DNA of 40,897 nt, taken from assembly GCA_029218425.1 (NCBI GenBank), contig JAQXRH010000026.1, positions 1 through 40,897 of the forward strand. Direction: 5' to 3'. Of this stretch, positions 32,893 through 40,897 are shown one piece after another; position 1 is the first letter of the stretch, and every line of letters begins with the position of its first letter. The DNA is from Bacteroidales bacterium. GTDB lineage: Bacteria; Bacteroidota; Bacteroidia; Bacteroidales; Muribaculaceae. Below the pieces are notes generated by a model. The model made no database searches, had not been told where the DNA came from, and worked only from the letters and a program-made list of their open reading frames with translations. The position numbers were made by a program, and so were the translations under genes.

Positions 32893-32923
32893 AAAAAGAT
32901 ACCGCGGGAGGCGGTATCTTTTT
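32893..32923 (-). terminator. Terminator of rpsF-rpsR-rplI
   Basis: A perfect 13-bp stem (AAAAAGATACCGC/GCGGTATCTTTTT) with loop GGGAG. The A run at 32891-32897 gives the T tail on the minus strand, 28 bp after the rplI stop. Confidence 0.88.
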
Positions 32924-32950
32924 GCATATTGCGTGAATGTTGGTGCTGTG

Positions 32951-33394
32951 TTATTCGGCAACGACCTCGAAGGGGATTTCTACGCTGACTTCTTTGTGAA
33001 GTTTAACGACAGCTTTGTAGTTACCAAGTTCTTTGACGGATTCCTTGATAAAGATGATTTTGCGGTCGATGTTGTGGCCGAGTTTTTCGAGAGCTTCAGC
33101 AATTTGGATATTGTTGACAGAGCCGAAGATTGTGCCGTTGGCGCTGGCTTTAGCACCGATTGTGAGAGCCACGTCTTTGAGTGCTTCGGCGGTAGCTTCG
33201 GCGTCGGCTTTGATTTTAGCAAGTTTGTGAGCGCGTTGGCGTTGGTTTTCAGCGAGCACTTTAAGCGCCGATTCAGAAGCGATAACGGCTTTGCCTTGCG
33301 GAATAAGGTAGTTACGACCGTAGCCGCTCTTTACCTCTACTACGTCGTCCTTGTAACCAAGGTTTGCGACATCTTCTTTAAGAATAAGTTTCAT
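32951..33394 (-). CDS. rplI: 50S ribosomal protein L9
   Basis: A 147-residue protein. The N-terminal rRNA-binding domain has MKLILKEDVANLGYKDDVVEVK, SGYGRNYLIPQGKAVIA. A long connecting helix (about 45-80) leads to a C-terminal domain with LTIGAKASANGTIFGSV. Length is normal. It is the last gene of the S6-S18-L9 unit, 22 bp after rpsR. Confidence 0.96.
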   Translation of the reverse strand: MKLILKEDVANLGYKDDVVEVKSGYGRNYLIPQGKAVIASESALKVLAENQRQRAHKLAKIKADAEATAEALKDVALTIGAKASANGTIFGSVNNIQIAEALEKLGHNIDRKIIFIKESVKELGNYKAVVKLHKEVSVEIPFEVVAE

Positions 33395-33416
33395 AATGTT
33401 ACGGCGTTAAAATGGA

Positions 33417-33686
33417 TTATTTCATCAAGTCGGTTACGTAAGGGAGGAGTGCGAGGTGGCGTGCGCGTTTAACGGCCTGAGCTACTCGGCGTTGGAATTT
33501 GAGAGAAGTTCCGGTGATGCGGCGGGGCAGGATTTTGCCTTGCTCGTTGAGGAATTTCTTGAGGAATTCGGGGTTCTTGTAATCGATGTACTTGATACCG
33601 CTACGTTTGAAGCGGCAATATTTTTTCTTTTTAACGTCGACTGACAGCGGAGTGAGATAGCGGATTTCTGATTGAGTCTGTGCCAT
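33417..33686 (-). CDS. rpsR: 30S ribosomal protein S18
   Basis: An 89-residue protein with [42 protein letters not shown] and [19 protein letters not shown] split over the usual family positions. It pairs with S6 on the small subunit. It starts 4 bp after the rpsF stop. Confidence 0.96.
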   Translation of the reverse strand: MAQTQSEIRYLTPLSVDVKKKKYCRFKRSGIKYIDYKNPEFLKKFLNEQGKILPRRITGTSLKFQRRVAQAVKRARHLALLPYVTDLMK

Positions 33687-33690
33687 ATTG

Positions 33691-34059
33691 TTAGTCCTCC
33701 TTTACTTCTTCTTTAACAACAACTTCGGGGTTAGCTTTGAGGCTACGACGTTTAGCGGCGTATTCGGCTGCAAATTTGTCGAGGCGGAAAGTGAGGAAGC
33801 GGAGTACGCGTTCGTCACGGCGGAATGCAGTTTCCAGCTTTTTGATGGTTTCGGGAGCTGCGTCAAATTCTACGAGGGTGTAGAATCCGGTTGACTTTTT
33901 CTGGATGGGGTAAGCGAGTTTGCGAAGTCCCCAGAGCTCTTCGTTCACGATGGCCGCGCCGTTGTCGGTGAGGACTTTAGTGAACTTTTCTACCGCTTCC
34001 TTCATCTGAGCATCAGACAAAACGGGAGTCAAAATGAAAACGGTTTCGTAATGGTTCAT
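33691..34059 (-). CDS. rpsF: 30S ribosomal protein S6
   Basis: A 122-residue protein. The ferredoxin-like core shows [38 protein letters not shown] and [15 protein letters not shown]. The tail is charged ([10 protein letters not shown]). It heads the S6-S18-L9 unit. An exact promoter and a leader hairpin precede it. Confidence 0.96.
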   Translation of the reverse strand: MNHYETVFILTPVLSDAQMKEAVEKFTKVLTDNGAAIVNEELWGLRKLAYPIQKKSTGFYTLVEFDAAPETIKKLETAFRRDERVLRFLTFRLDKFAAEYAAKRRSLKANPEVVVKEEVKED

Positions 34060-34092
34060 TTGAGATAAAAATTAAAAAAATTGATAAAAAAC

Positions 34093-34119
34093 TTAGGGGA
34101 TTGCCGAGGCTTACCCTAA
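34093..34119 (-). promoter_or_regulatory. Leader hairpin upstream of rpsF
   Basis: On the minus strand TTAGGG and CCCTAA pair (plus-strand arms 34093-34098 and 34114-34119), enclosing GCCTCGGC-like sequence that can form an inner stem. The hairpin begins within a few bases of the expected transcript start. The S6:S18 complex is known to bind a leader RNA of rpsF in several phyla; membership here is inferred. Confidence 0.5.
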
Positions 34120-34127
34120 AAGCGCCA

Positions 34128-34159
34128 CAAAGGTAGCGTTTTTTTTGATTAAAAGCAAA
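34128..34159 (-). promoter_or_regulatory. Promoter of rpsF-rpsR-rplI
   Basis: On the minus strand TTTG (34156-34159), 20 bp, TACCTTTG (34128-34135): exact match. Confidence 0.87.
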
Positions 34160-34174
34160 TAATCAGCGTATTGT

Positions 34175-34942
34175 TTATGCGTTTTCGTCGATGCCGGCGA
34201 GTTGGGGGTCGACGAGGATTCGGCCGCAGTATTCGCAGACGATGATTTTCTTGCGCATTTTGATTTCGAGCTGTTTTTGTGGCGGGATGCGGTTGAAGCA
34301 GCCGCCGCAGGCGTTGCGTTGGATGTAGACGACGCCGAGGCCGTTACGGGCGTTTTTGCGAATGCGTTTGAAAGCGGCGAGGGTGCGGGCGTCGATTTTG
34401 GGTTCGAGGGCCAGGGCTTTTTCTCTGAGGCGTTCTTCGTCCTGACGGGTTTCGGAAACGATTTCGTCGAGTTCGGCGCGTTTTTCGCCGAGGATGTGTT
34501 CGCGGTCGCTAAGGCTTTCCTCGGTGGCGGCGATGTCGCGGTTTCGTTGTTCGATGGTGCGGTTGTACTCGTTGATATGTTTTTCGGCGAGTTCGATTTC
34601 GAGGGATTGGAATTCGACTTCTTTGGAGAGGAGGTCAAATTCGCGGTTGTTTCTGACGTTGTCCAATTGCTCTTTGTAGCGAGCGATTTTGTTTTGGGAG
34701 TCGTTGATTTTCTCTTTTTCGGCGGTGAGCTTTTGTTTGAGCTCGGCGATGTCGTTGTTGTAGTTTACGATGCGTGTACGAAGGCCTTCGATGTGGTCTT
34801 CGAGGTCTTTGACTTCGAGTGGGAGCTCGCCGCGTATGGTCTTAATGCGGTCAATCTCAGTGAGGATAGTCTGAAGTTCGTAGAGCGATTTCAGACGTTC
34901 TTCAACGGTGAGTTGCTTCTCTTTTTCTTTTTTTTCAGCCAT
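34175..34942 (-). CDS. C4-type zinc-ribbon coiled-coil protein
   Basis: A 255-residue protein. Residues about 10-190 are a long charged coiled coil (LQTILTEIDRIKTIRGELP... EKRAELDEIVSETRQDEER). The C-terminal zinc ribbon carries the pairs CGGC and CEYC (about 212-240), spaced by IPPQKQLEIKMRKKIIV. This is the conserved bacterial 'zinc ribbon / CT398-like' family, possibly nucleic-acid linked and of unknown role. It starts 5 bp after the Nif3-like gene. Confidence 0.9.
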   Translation of the reverse strand: MAEKKEKEKQLTVEERLKSLYELQTILTEIDRIKTIRGELPLEVKDLEDHIEGLRTRIVNYNNDIAELKQKLTAEKEKINDSQNKIARYKEQLDNVRNNREFDLLSKEVEFQSLEIELAEKHINEYNRTIEQRNRDIAATEESLSDREHILGEKRAELDEIVSETRQDEERLREKALALEPKIDARTLAAFKRIRKNARNGLGVVYIQRNACGGCFNRIPPQKQLEIKMRKKIIVCEYCGRILVDPQLAGIDENA

Positions 34943-34947
34943 CTTGC

Positions 34948-35745
34948 TTACAAATATATTATTGGATTTTTTTCAATTTGGGAATATCGGACTGCAAAGT
35001 TAGGAAAATTTTCTCTAATTAACTGATAAAAAATCTGTTTTGTGCATTCTTCGCTTTCAAAATGTCCGATATCGATTAAAAATATCGATTTGGCGTGGTC
35101 GATGAAGTTGTTGTGTTTGCAGTCGGAAGCGATAAAAGCTTGGGCACCGCTGTCGATAGCCGTGGGCAGAAGGAAGCTGCCGGCTCCGCCGCAGAGGGCG
35201 ATGCGTGATATGAGGGCGTCGGCGGGAGTAAGCGCGGAGCATCGGGCCACTGGGGCGTGGAAAGTGGCTTTGACTTTTTCGACGAGTTGCCGGCAAGAGA
35301 GCGGCTGGGGAAGGTTGCCGACGATGCCGCTTCCGATGTTGGTGTTGTCGCGATGCTCGAGGACTTGGATGTCGCTGAGGCCGAGCATTTGTCCCATTTT
35401 CCAGGATACGCCCACGAGGGGTGTGTTGTCGGCGGAGGTGTGGCAAGCGTAAATGGCAATGTCGTCTTTAATGGCTTGGCAAATAGCGTTGTCGACGCGT
35501 CCGGCCGATGTGATGCGTTTGAGCGGGTGGAAAATGAGGGGGTGGTGAGCGACGATGAGGTTGCAACCGTTTTGCCGGGCTTCGTCGATGATATCGGTGG
35601 TGACGTCGACGCATACAAGCACTCCAGAGCAGCTGCGGGCGGGGTCGCCCAGCTGCAATCCGGTGTTGTCGTAATCTTCCTGATAGTGAGGCGGGAATAC
35701 GTTTTCTATTGCCCTTATCACATCGTGGATGGTGGTGTGCTGCAT
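34948..35745 (-). CDS. Nif3-like dinuclear metal centre protein
   Basis: A 265-residue protein of the Nif3/YbgI family, which forms a hexameric ring with a two-metal site. It has an early NTGLQLGDP, the metal-site HHPLIFHPLKRI, and the C-terminal HIGHFESE-type motif (IDIGHFESEECT). Biochemical role is not settled in the family. The open frame continues upstream into aspS, but ATG 35745 (MQHTTIHDVIRAIENVFPP) gives the family start. Lies between aspS and the zinc-ribbon gene, as in many Bacteroidetes. Confidence 0.9.
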   Translation of the reverse strand: MQHTTIHDVIRAIENVFPPHYQEDYDNTGLQLGDPARSCSGVLVCVDVTTDIIDEARQNGCNLIVAHHPLIFHPLKRITSAGRVDNAICQAIKDDIAIYACHTSADNTPLVGVSWKMGQMLGLSDIQVLEHRDNTNIGSGIVGNLPQPLSCRQLVEKVKATFHAPVARCSALTPADALISRIALCGGAGSFLLPTAIDSGAQAFIASDCKHNNFIDHAKSIFLIDIGHFESEECTKQIFYQLIRENFPNFAVRYSQIEKNPIIYL

Positions 35746-35783
35746 GATAGTTGACGTGTTGCTTATATCGTTGGCGGGGTTGG

Positions 35784-37544
35784 TTATTTGTCTTTGAGGT
35801 CGACAGCGAGCTGCAGTTCGTCCAATTGTTTTTGGTCGAGAGGAGCTGGGGCGTCGAGCATCACGTCGCGTCCGGAATTGTTTTTGGGGAATGCGATGCA
35901 GTCGCGGATGCTGTCGAGGCCGGCGAATAGCGATACCCAGCGGTCGAGACCGTAGGCGAGGCCACCGTGAGGGGGAGCTCCGAATTTGAAGGCGTTCATC
36001 AGGAAGCCGAATTGCTCTTGTGCCTTTTCGGGAGTGAAGCCGAGTATTTCGAACATTTTGGCTTGGAGAGCGCTGTCGTGGATACGGATAGAGCCGCCGC
36101 CAACTTCTACGCCGTTGATTACCATGTCGTAGGCATCGGCGCGCACGGCAGCCGGATCGGAGTCGAGCAGGGGTATGTCCTCGTCTTTGGGGTGGGTGAA
36201 TGGGTGGTGCATGGCCATGAGGCGTTGCTCCTCGTCGCTCCATTCAAACATTGGGAAGTCGACCACCCAGAGGCATGCGAATTTGTTTTTGTCGCGGAGG
36301 CCGAGCTGGTTGCCCATTTCGAGGCGCAGTTCGCAGAGCTGTTTGCGGGTCTTCATTGCGTCGTCGCCCGAGAGGATGAGGATGAGGTCGCCGGGTTGAG
36401 CGTCGAAAGCGGCTTTAAGCTGTTGGAGTACGTCCTGGGAGTAGAACTTGTCGACCGAAGATTTGACGTTGCCGTCGGGTTCGATGCGGGCGTAAACCAT
36501 GCCCTTAGCACCGATTTGGGGACGTTTGACGTATTCGGTGAGCGAATCGAGCTGTTTGCGGGTGTAGGAGGCGGCGCCTTTTGCGCAGATACCGCCGATG
36601 TAGGCGGCATTGTCGAAGACACCGAAGCCGTGGCCCTTCATTATGTCCATGAGTTCGACAAACTTCATGCCGAAGCGAAGGTCGGGTTTGTCGGAGCCGT
36701 AGTATTTCATGGCGTCGGCCCATGACATTCGCAAGAACGGTTGGTCGAGGTCGATGCCGCGAATTTCTTTGAAGAGGTGTTTGGCCATTCCTTCGAAGAG
36801 GTTGATGATGTCGTCCTGCTCCACGAAGCTCATTTCGCAGTCGATCTGGGTGAATTCGGGTTGACGGTCGGCGCGCAGGTCTTCGTCGCGGAAACATTTG
36901 ACAATCTGGAAGTAGCGGTCCATGCCCGAGACCATGAGCAGCTGCTTAAGAGTCTGAGGGCTTTGGGGGAGGGCATAGAACTGGCCTGGGTTCATGCGGG
37001 AAGGCACTACGAAGTCGCGGGCGCCTTCGGGAGTGGAGCCTACGAGCATAGGCGTTTCGATTTCGAGGAAGCCTTTGGAGTCGAGGTAGCGTCTTACCTC
37101 CATGGTCATGCGGTGGCGCAGCTCGAGGTTTTTGCGGACGGCGTTGCGTCGCAGGTCGAGGTAGCGGTAACGCATGCGCAGCTCGTCGCCGCCGTCGGTG
37201 TCGTCTTCGATGGTGAAGGGTGGCACCTCGCTGGCATTAAGGACAGAGAGCTGTTGGGCGATGATTTCGATGTCGCCCGTAGGGAGCGCGGCATTTTTGG
37301 AAGAGCGTTCGGCCACGGAGCCCTTTACTTGCACTACGTATTCCCTGCCTAAATGGTTGGACGCTTCGCATAGGTCGGCATCAACTTCATTGTTGAACAC
37401 TACTTGGGTAATACCGTATCGGTCGCGGAGGTCGACGAAAGTCATGCCTCCCATTTTGCGTACACGTTGCACCCATCCTGCCAGGGTAACTACCTTACCG
37501 GCATCGGAGATGCGCAACTCGCCACACGTGTTAGTTCTATACAT
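35784..37544 (-). CDS. aspS: Aspartate-tRNA ligase
   Basis: A 586-residue class IIb synthetase of bacterial type. An N-terminal OB-fold anticodon domain ([31 protein letters not shown]) is followed by the catalytic core with motif 2 [18 protein letters not shown] and motif 3 [11 protein letters not shown], with the bacterial GAD insertion between. ATG 37544 matches the family start, and the 69 codons upstream in frame have no such match. First gene of aspS-nif3-zinc ribbon, with a leader near 190 bases if the -7 element at 37740-37747 is used. Confidence 0.95.
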   Translation of the reverse strand: MYRTNTCGELRISDAGKVVTLAGWVQRVRKMGGMTFVDLRDRYGITQVVFNNEVDADLCEASNHLGREYVVQVKGSVAERSSKNAALPTGDIEIIAQQLSVLNASEVPPFTIEDDTDGGDELRMRYRYLDLRRNAVRKNLELRHRMTMEVRRYLDSKGFLEIETPMLVGSTPEGARDFVVPSRMNPGQFYALPQSPQTLKQLLMVSGMDRYFQIVKCFRDEDLRADRQPEFTQIDCEMSFVEQDDIINLFEGMAKHLFKEIRGIDLDQPFLRMSWADAMKYYGSDKPDLRFGMKFVELMDIMKGHGFGVFDNAAYIGGICAKGAASYTRKQLDSLTEYVKRPQIGAKGMVYARIEPDGNVKSSVDKFYSQDVLQQLKAAFDAQPGDLILILSGDDAMKTRKQLCELRLEMGNQLGLRDKNKFACLWVVDFPMFEWSDEEQRLMAMHHPFTHPKDEDIPLLDSDPAAVRADAYDMVINGVEVGGGSIRIHDSALQAKMFEILGFTPEKAQEQFGFLMNAFKFGAPPHGGLAYGLDRWVSLFAGLDSIRDCIAFPKNNSGRDVMLDAPAPLDQKQLDELQLAVDLKDK

Positions 37545-37864
37545 ATTTATATGTGTAATGATTTGATATTCAATAGTCAGGATTATATGGCCGAGCCGAT
37601 GGCCAATGGCAATCGATGGTGCTGCCATATGCTTAACGGCCTGAAGGACAGGGTGTCGCCTGGTTGGCGGTGCTCCGAGGGCCGAAAGGGATAGATGCAA
37701 GGCAAATGGCAGCTTAAGCGGCACAAGTAATCCAATTTGCAAAAGTAGCAAAATTTTGCAATAGATATTTCAAAATGGCGATGTTTTTTTAATGGGGTTG
37801 CTAATATATTATGTATTAGTGGGGTGGGCGGTATTAGGGAATGTGGGGGTGGGGTGGGAGAGTG
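37545..37864. other. aspS leader and intergenic region
   Basis: No gene is supported. On the minus strand TACTTTTG (37740-37747) is an exact -7 element; no TTTG sits at the right distance, but one occurs 23 bp away (37771-37774). If used, it gives a GC-rich leader of about 190 bases that could fold, though I cannot name a motif. Confidence 0.4.
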
Positions 37865-38221
37865 TTAGAGGAGAGCGTGGCGGGTGAAGATGTGGGTAAG
37901 GCGGGATAGGAGTGATGGTTTTATTGGTATGATGTGGGCGGTAACGCCGTTGTCGTAGCGGTTGAGGAATATTATAGAGGAGTGCATGACGATGGCGATA
38001 TGCTGCTCAAAAGCGATAATGGCATGGATGGTGGATAGCCTCAGTTCAAAGAAAGGGGAAGAAGGCGGGATGCTGTTAATGCGAAGCATGTTGCCTATAA
38101 TTTCGATGCTGTGGGAAGGGTGTGCGGCTTCAAAGAGGAGCGCGAGGTTGAGGTTGTCGGCCGATTTTGGCCTTTTTTTGTATTTCCGGTATATTTCGTT
38201 TATGGCCTGCTTGGTTATCAT
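37865..38221 (-). CDS. Conserved Bacteroidales hypothetical, 118 residues
   Basis: The opening MITKQAINEIYRKYKKRPKS and the run INSIPPSSPFFELRLSTIHAIIAFE, then AIVMHSSIIFLNR, resemble a short protein kept across Bacteroidales (recollection). No signal peptide or membrane helix. Function unknown. It is a single gene on the minus strand, followed (in its own direction) by the aspS leader. Confidence 0.7.
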   Translation of the reverse strand: MITKQAINEIYRKYKKRPKSADNLNLALLFEAAHPSHSIEIIGNMLRINSIPPSSPFFELRLSTIHAIIAFEQHIAIVMHSSIIFLNRYDNGVTAHIIPIKPSLLSRLTHIFTRHALL

Positions 38222-38499
38222 AGTGTCGTGGTATGCTGGGATTAGGATCTACCTTTTTTTTTTGGTATTAAAAACGTGTTTTTTGGTGAAAAGTTCAGGT
38301 AAAGGTAGCATAAAGAAAGGAGAATACGGCATTGTAGCAAAAATGTAACAAAATTATAGCGTAATGTAATATGGGGCTGGGGTGGCTGGGGTAGCTGGGG
38401 TAGCTATAATAGCTATAATAGCTGAGGTAGCTTGGGTAGCTGGGATGGTGGCGACAGTAGCTGGGCGGTGGTAGCTTGGGTAGCTTGGGTAGCTTGGGG
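38222..38499. other. Intergenic region with T-rich and 9-bp repeat sequence
   Basis: No gene. A nine-T run lies near 38255, an AT-rich part follows, and from about 38378 to the radical SAM stop codon the sequence is a 9-bp minisatellite. Confidence 0.6.
38378..38498. repeat. 9-bp minisatellite (TAGCTTGGG/TAGCTATAA family)
   Basis: About a dozen units of 9 bp, alternating between GTAGCTGGG, TAGCTATAA and GTAGCTTGG forms, with two interruptions (GATGGTGGCGACA and GCGGTG). It abuts the 3' end of the radical SAM gene. Confidence 0.85.
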
Positions 38500-39381
38500 T
38501 TAATGGTGGGAGAGGCGGTTGTGGAGGAGGTTGGTGAATTGGTAGTTTTTGAGGCCCCATTGGGGGTAGAGGAGGAGGTTGGGAGGGGCTTGTGAGATGA
38601 AGCGTTCGATGGCGATAGCGGGGTTAAGGCGATGGATGATGTCGCAGCAGAGGTCGATGTATTCGTCGAGGGAGAAGCGTGGGATGTCGATTTCGCCGCG
38701 GTTGACCTGCAGGGCGAGGCGTGTGTTGCGGATGAGTTGTAGTTGGTGGAATTTGACGGTTTCGGGCATTACGAGGTTGATGGCGTCGACAGTTTGGAGG
38801 ATCATGTCGCGAGATTCGCCGGGGAGTCCGAGGATGAAGTGTAGGCCGACGTCGATGCCGCGTTGGTGGGTCATCTTGACCGCGTCGACGGTGCATTGCC
38901 AAGTGTGGCAACGGTTGACGAGTTGGAGGGTGGAGTCGTGGGAAGATTCGGCGCCGTATTCAATTATTACGCGATTGTGGCGGTTGATGTCGGCGAGAGC
39001 GTCGAGGAGCTTTGGTGAGACGCAGTCGGGGCGTGTTCCGATGATGATGGCATCGACGCCGTCGACGGCGAGAGCTTCGCGATAGAGGGAGAGAAGGTGG
39101 TCGATGTCGCCGTAGGTGTTGGTATAAGATTGGAAATAAGCGATGTAGCGCATCGCGGGGTATTTGCGGGCGAAGAAAAGGCGGGCATTGGAGAGCTGTT
39201 GGGTGACAGATGTGCCGCCAATTGCCGGGGAGAAAGAGTCATTGTTGCAGTAGGAGCATCCGCCGAAGCCGAGCGAGCCGTCGCGGTTAGGGCATGAGAA
39301 ACCGGCGTTGACAGTGAGTTTTTGCATCTTGCAAGGGAAGCGAGATGCGAGGAAGTCGGCATAGTCGCGGTAGGGCTTCAT
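38500..39381 (-). CDS. TIGR01212-family radical SAM protein (YhcC-like)
   Basis: A 293-residue protein. The [4Fe-4S] site is a variant cluster: CPNRDGSLGFGGCSYCNN (30-47), with C30, C42 and C45. The barrel continues TYGDIDHLLSLYREAL, IIIGTRPDCVSP, EYGAESSHDSTL, DVGLHFILGLPGE and ETVKFHQLQL. The reaction of this family is not known. It begins 2 bp after the aroC stop, so it is co-transcribed. Confidence 0.92.
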   Translation of the reverse strand: MKPYRDYADFLASRFPCKMQKLTVNAGFSCPNRDGSLGFGGCSYCNNDSFSPAIGGTSVTQQLSNARLFFARKYPAMRYIAYFQSYTNTYGDIDHLLSLYREALAVDGVDAIIIGTRPDCVSPKLLDALADINRHNRVIIEYGAESSHDSTLQLVNRCHTWQCTVDAVKMTHQRGIDVGLHFILGLPGESRDMILQTVDAINLVMPETVKFHQLQLIRNTRLALQVNRGEIDIPRFSLDEYIDLCCDIIHRLNPAIAIERFISQAPPNLLLYPQWGLKNYQFTNLLHNRLSHH

Positions 39382-39383
39382 GG

Positions 39384-40466
39384 TCAGAGGATGTGGGTAG
39401 CCTGGTTGAGGAGGAGAGAGTCGAGGATGACGCAGGCGGCCATAGCTTCAACGACGGGGACGGCGCGTGGTAGGACACATGGGTCGTGGCGGCCGCGGGC
39501 TTTGAGGACAGTGGGGTTGCCGTTGGCGTCGACAGTGTCGACCTCCTTGAGGAGAGTAGCGACCGGTTTGAAGGCGACGCGGAAGTAGATGTCCTGGCCG
39601 TTGGAGATGCCGCCTTGTATGCCTCCGGAATGGTTGGAAGCAGTAGATATAGTGCCGTTGTCGGAGATGAAATTGTCGATCATTTGCGAACCGCGAGCAG
39701 AGCAGCCGTCGAAGCCCATTCCGTAGTCGAAGCCCTTGGCAGCGTTGATAGATAGCATAGCAGCGGCGAGGCGGGCTTGCAGTTTGCCGAAGGCCGGGTC
39801 GCCGAGGCCGACGGGGCAACCTTTGATGACGCAGGAGATGATGCCGCCGACGGTGTCGCCTTCGCTTTTGACCTGAGCGATGAGTTGGTGCATGCGTTGA
39901 GCGGTGTCGGCGTCGGGGCAACGCACATCGTTGGAGTCGATGGCAGAGAGGTCGAGTTCGGAGTATGGGCGGTTGAGCGAGATGTCGCCGACCGAGGAAG
40001 TGTAGGCTGCGATGGAGATGCCCTTAGTGGCGAGAGCCTGTTTTGCGATGGCGCCGGCGACGACGCGTGCAATTGTTTCGCGAGCCGAAGAGCGGCCGCC
40101 GCCGCGGTGGTCGCGTATGCCGTACTTCATAGAGTAGGTGAAGTCGGCATGGGAAGGGCGGAAGAGGTTTCGGATATTGTCGTAGTCGGAAGAGTGCTGG
40201 TCGGAATTTTCGACGATGAAACCGATGGGTTGCCCGGTGGTGCGACCTTCGAAAATGCCGGAGAGGAATTTGACTTTATCTTTTTCGTCGCGAGCGGTAA
40301 CGATAGCCGATTGTCCGGGGCGACGGCGATTGAGTTCGAATTGGACTTTATCGATGTCGATAGGCAAGTTGGCAGGGACGCCGTCGATGACGCCACCGAT
40401 GGCAGCTCCGTGGGATTCGCCGAAAGAAGATAAAGAGAAGATGGTTCCGAAAGAGTTATTGCTCAT
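39384..40466 (-). CDS. aroC: Chorismate synthase
   Basis: A 360-residue FMN-dependent lyase that makes chorismate from EPSP, the last step of the shikimate route. Signatures are [17 protein letters not shown] near the N-terminus, [28 protein letters not shown] and [24 protein letters not shown] split over adjoining strands, and GFDYGMGF...[10 protein letters not shown] near the C-terminus. Its start codon overlaps the ybaK stop by 11 bp. Confidence 0.96.
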   Translation of the reverse strand: MSNNSFGTIFSLSSFGESHGAAIGGVIDGVPANLPIDIDKVQFELNRRRPGQSAIVTARDEKDKVKFLSGIFEGRTTGQPIGFIVENSDQHSSDYDNIRNLFRPSHADFTYSMKYGIRDHRGGGRSSARETIARVVAGAIAKQALATKGISIAAYTSSVGDISLNRPYSELDLSAIDSNDVRCPDADTAQRMHQLIAQVKSEGDTVGGIISCVIKGCPVGLGDPAFGKLQARLAAAMLSINAAKGFDYGMGFDGCSARGSQMIDNFISDNGTISTASNHSGGIQGGISNGQDIYFRVAFKPVATLLKEVDTVDANGNPTVLKARGRHDPCVLPRAVPVVEAMAACVILDSLLLNQATHIL

Positions 40467-40897
40467 TGTCGTTGGTAGTTAGGTCGGTGACAGCGGCACC
40501 GGTGAATTCGATAATATCGTTAGGGTTAATTTCGATTTGGAGGCCTCGGATTCCGGCGCTCACGAAAATAGAGTCGAAGTTGAGCGCCGATGAGTGGAAG
40601 AAAGTGGGGAATTTCTTTTTCATGCCGATAGAAGTGCAACCGCCGCGTATGTAGCCGGTGAGAGGGAGAAGTTCTTTGAGGGGGATTAGGTCGGCTTTTT
40701 TCACGCCGGCGGCTTTTGCGGCCTTTTTGAGGTCGACTTCGCAGTTACCGGGGATAACGCAGACGAAGTGTCGCGGGTCGCGGTCGGCCTGGAGGACGAG
40801 AGTTTTGAAAACGCGGTTGATGTCTTCGCCGAGTTGTTGTGCGACGTGTTGTGCGGCGAGGTTGTTTTCGTCGACCGTGTAGGGGACGAGGCGGTAG
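40456..40897 (-). CDS. ybaK: Cys-tRNA(Pro) deacylase YbaK, 5' end outside the window
   Basis: The frame is open to the window edge. Reading in from the edge it runs [73 protein letters not shown] with the signature [11 protein letters not shown], and [14 protein letters not shown]. This is the YbaK/EbsC family that removes Cys wrongly attached to tRNA-Pro. About 147 of the usual 155-160 residues are visible; the first residues are missing. First visible gene of ybaK-aroC-radical SAM. Confidence 0.9.
   Translation of the reverse strand, partial: YRLVPYTVDENNLAAQHVAQQLGEDINRVFKTLVLQADRDPRHFVCVIPGNCEVDLKKAAKAAGVKKADLIPLKELLPLTGYIRGGCTSIGMKKKFPTFFHSSALNFDSIFVSAGIRGLQIEINPNDIIEFTGAAVTDLTTNDNEQ

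Larger units (their letters stand above)
32246..32950. other. 705-bp intergenic region built of hairpins and repeats
   Basis: No supported gene. Two GGCGTC/GACGCC hairpins lie at 32408-32425 and 32493-32509, a 90-bp tandem array at 32512-32815, and the rplI terminator at 32893-32923. Long open frames on both strands here are Pro/Arg/Gly-rich and follow the repeat composition, so I do not accept them as genes. Confidence 0.6.

Noticed and set aside
36741-37352. 203-residue plus-strand frame opposite aspS
   Set aside because: It lies wholly within aspS and carries no recognisable motif.

Overview
The window reads as chromosome of a Bacteroidales gut-type bacterium, most likely in or near the Muribaculaceae (inference; no database search was possible). 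Supporting signs are the Bacteroidetes promoter pattern (TTTG, 19-20 bp, TAnnTTTG) at many genes, an OmpA-family porin with an MKK-type signal peptide, DUF4491, a CdaA/FolP pair, a lone biotin-carrying carboxyltransferase, and two or more Bacteroidales-type conserved hypotheticals. Most genes are GC-rich. The exceptions, about 2.4-4.1 kb and 18.9-25.4 kb, are AT-rich and look acquired.

Layout. 1-0.18 kb: end of an rRNA operon (5S rRNA and terminator). 0.48-4.1 kb: a RelA/SpoT-type protein whose synthetase half is eroded, an unknown AT-rich gene, and 700 bp without a clear gene. 4.1-8.1 kb (minus): OmpA-family protein, an unknown protein, a secreted protein with 21-residue repeats, and a TSCPD-domain protein. 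8.3-13.3 kb (plus): a tight run of sufS-like cysteine desulfurase, tilS, guanine deaminase, a GT2 glycosyltransferase and a SpoU-type RNA methyltransferase. 13.3-16.0 kb (minus): pepD-like dipeptidase, an N-acetylmuramidase-domain protein, DUF4491. 16.2-18.8 kb: a small membrane protein, an OmpH/Skp-like lipoprotein, an HsdR-N-like protein and holA.

18.8-25.4 kb is the accessory region. It holds a truncated gene, a two-gene unit (von Willebrand A protein plus an uncharacterised 424-residue protein) with its own operator-like palindrome, promoter and terminator, a decayed M23 peptidase end, tRNA-Gly(CCC), an AAA/DUF4143 ATPase preceded by three phased 20-bp repeats, tRNA-Leu(GAG) and tRNA-Gly(GCC), the frameshifted end of an IS30-family transposase, the end of an ArdA-like antirestriction gene, a candidate small RNA with an exact promoter and terminator, and a DUF3800 protein. 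Three tRNA genes, gene remnants and lower GC fit a repeatedly invaded tRNA-linked hotspot.

25.4-40.9 kb returns to core genes. On minus: cdaA with folP, a sodium-dependent transporter with a small membrane protein, rpsF-rpsR-rplI, a C4 zinc-ribbon coiled-coil protein with a Nif3-like protein and aspS, a conserved hypothetical, and ybaK-aroC-radical SAM. On plus: a carboxyltransferase/biotin carrier and rpmE2. Two intergenic stretches (about 32.4-32.8 and 38.38-38.5 kb) are tandem-repeat arrays.

Best candidates for something undescribed: the vWA plus 424-residue pair (19.2-21.5 kb), the roughly 110-nt RNA at 24.31-24.42 kb, the phased repeats at 23.3 kb, and the candidate ribosomal-protein leaders before rpsF and rpmE2.
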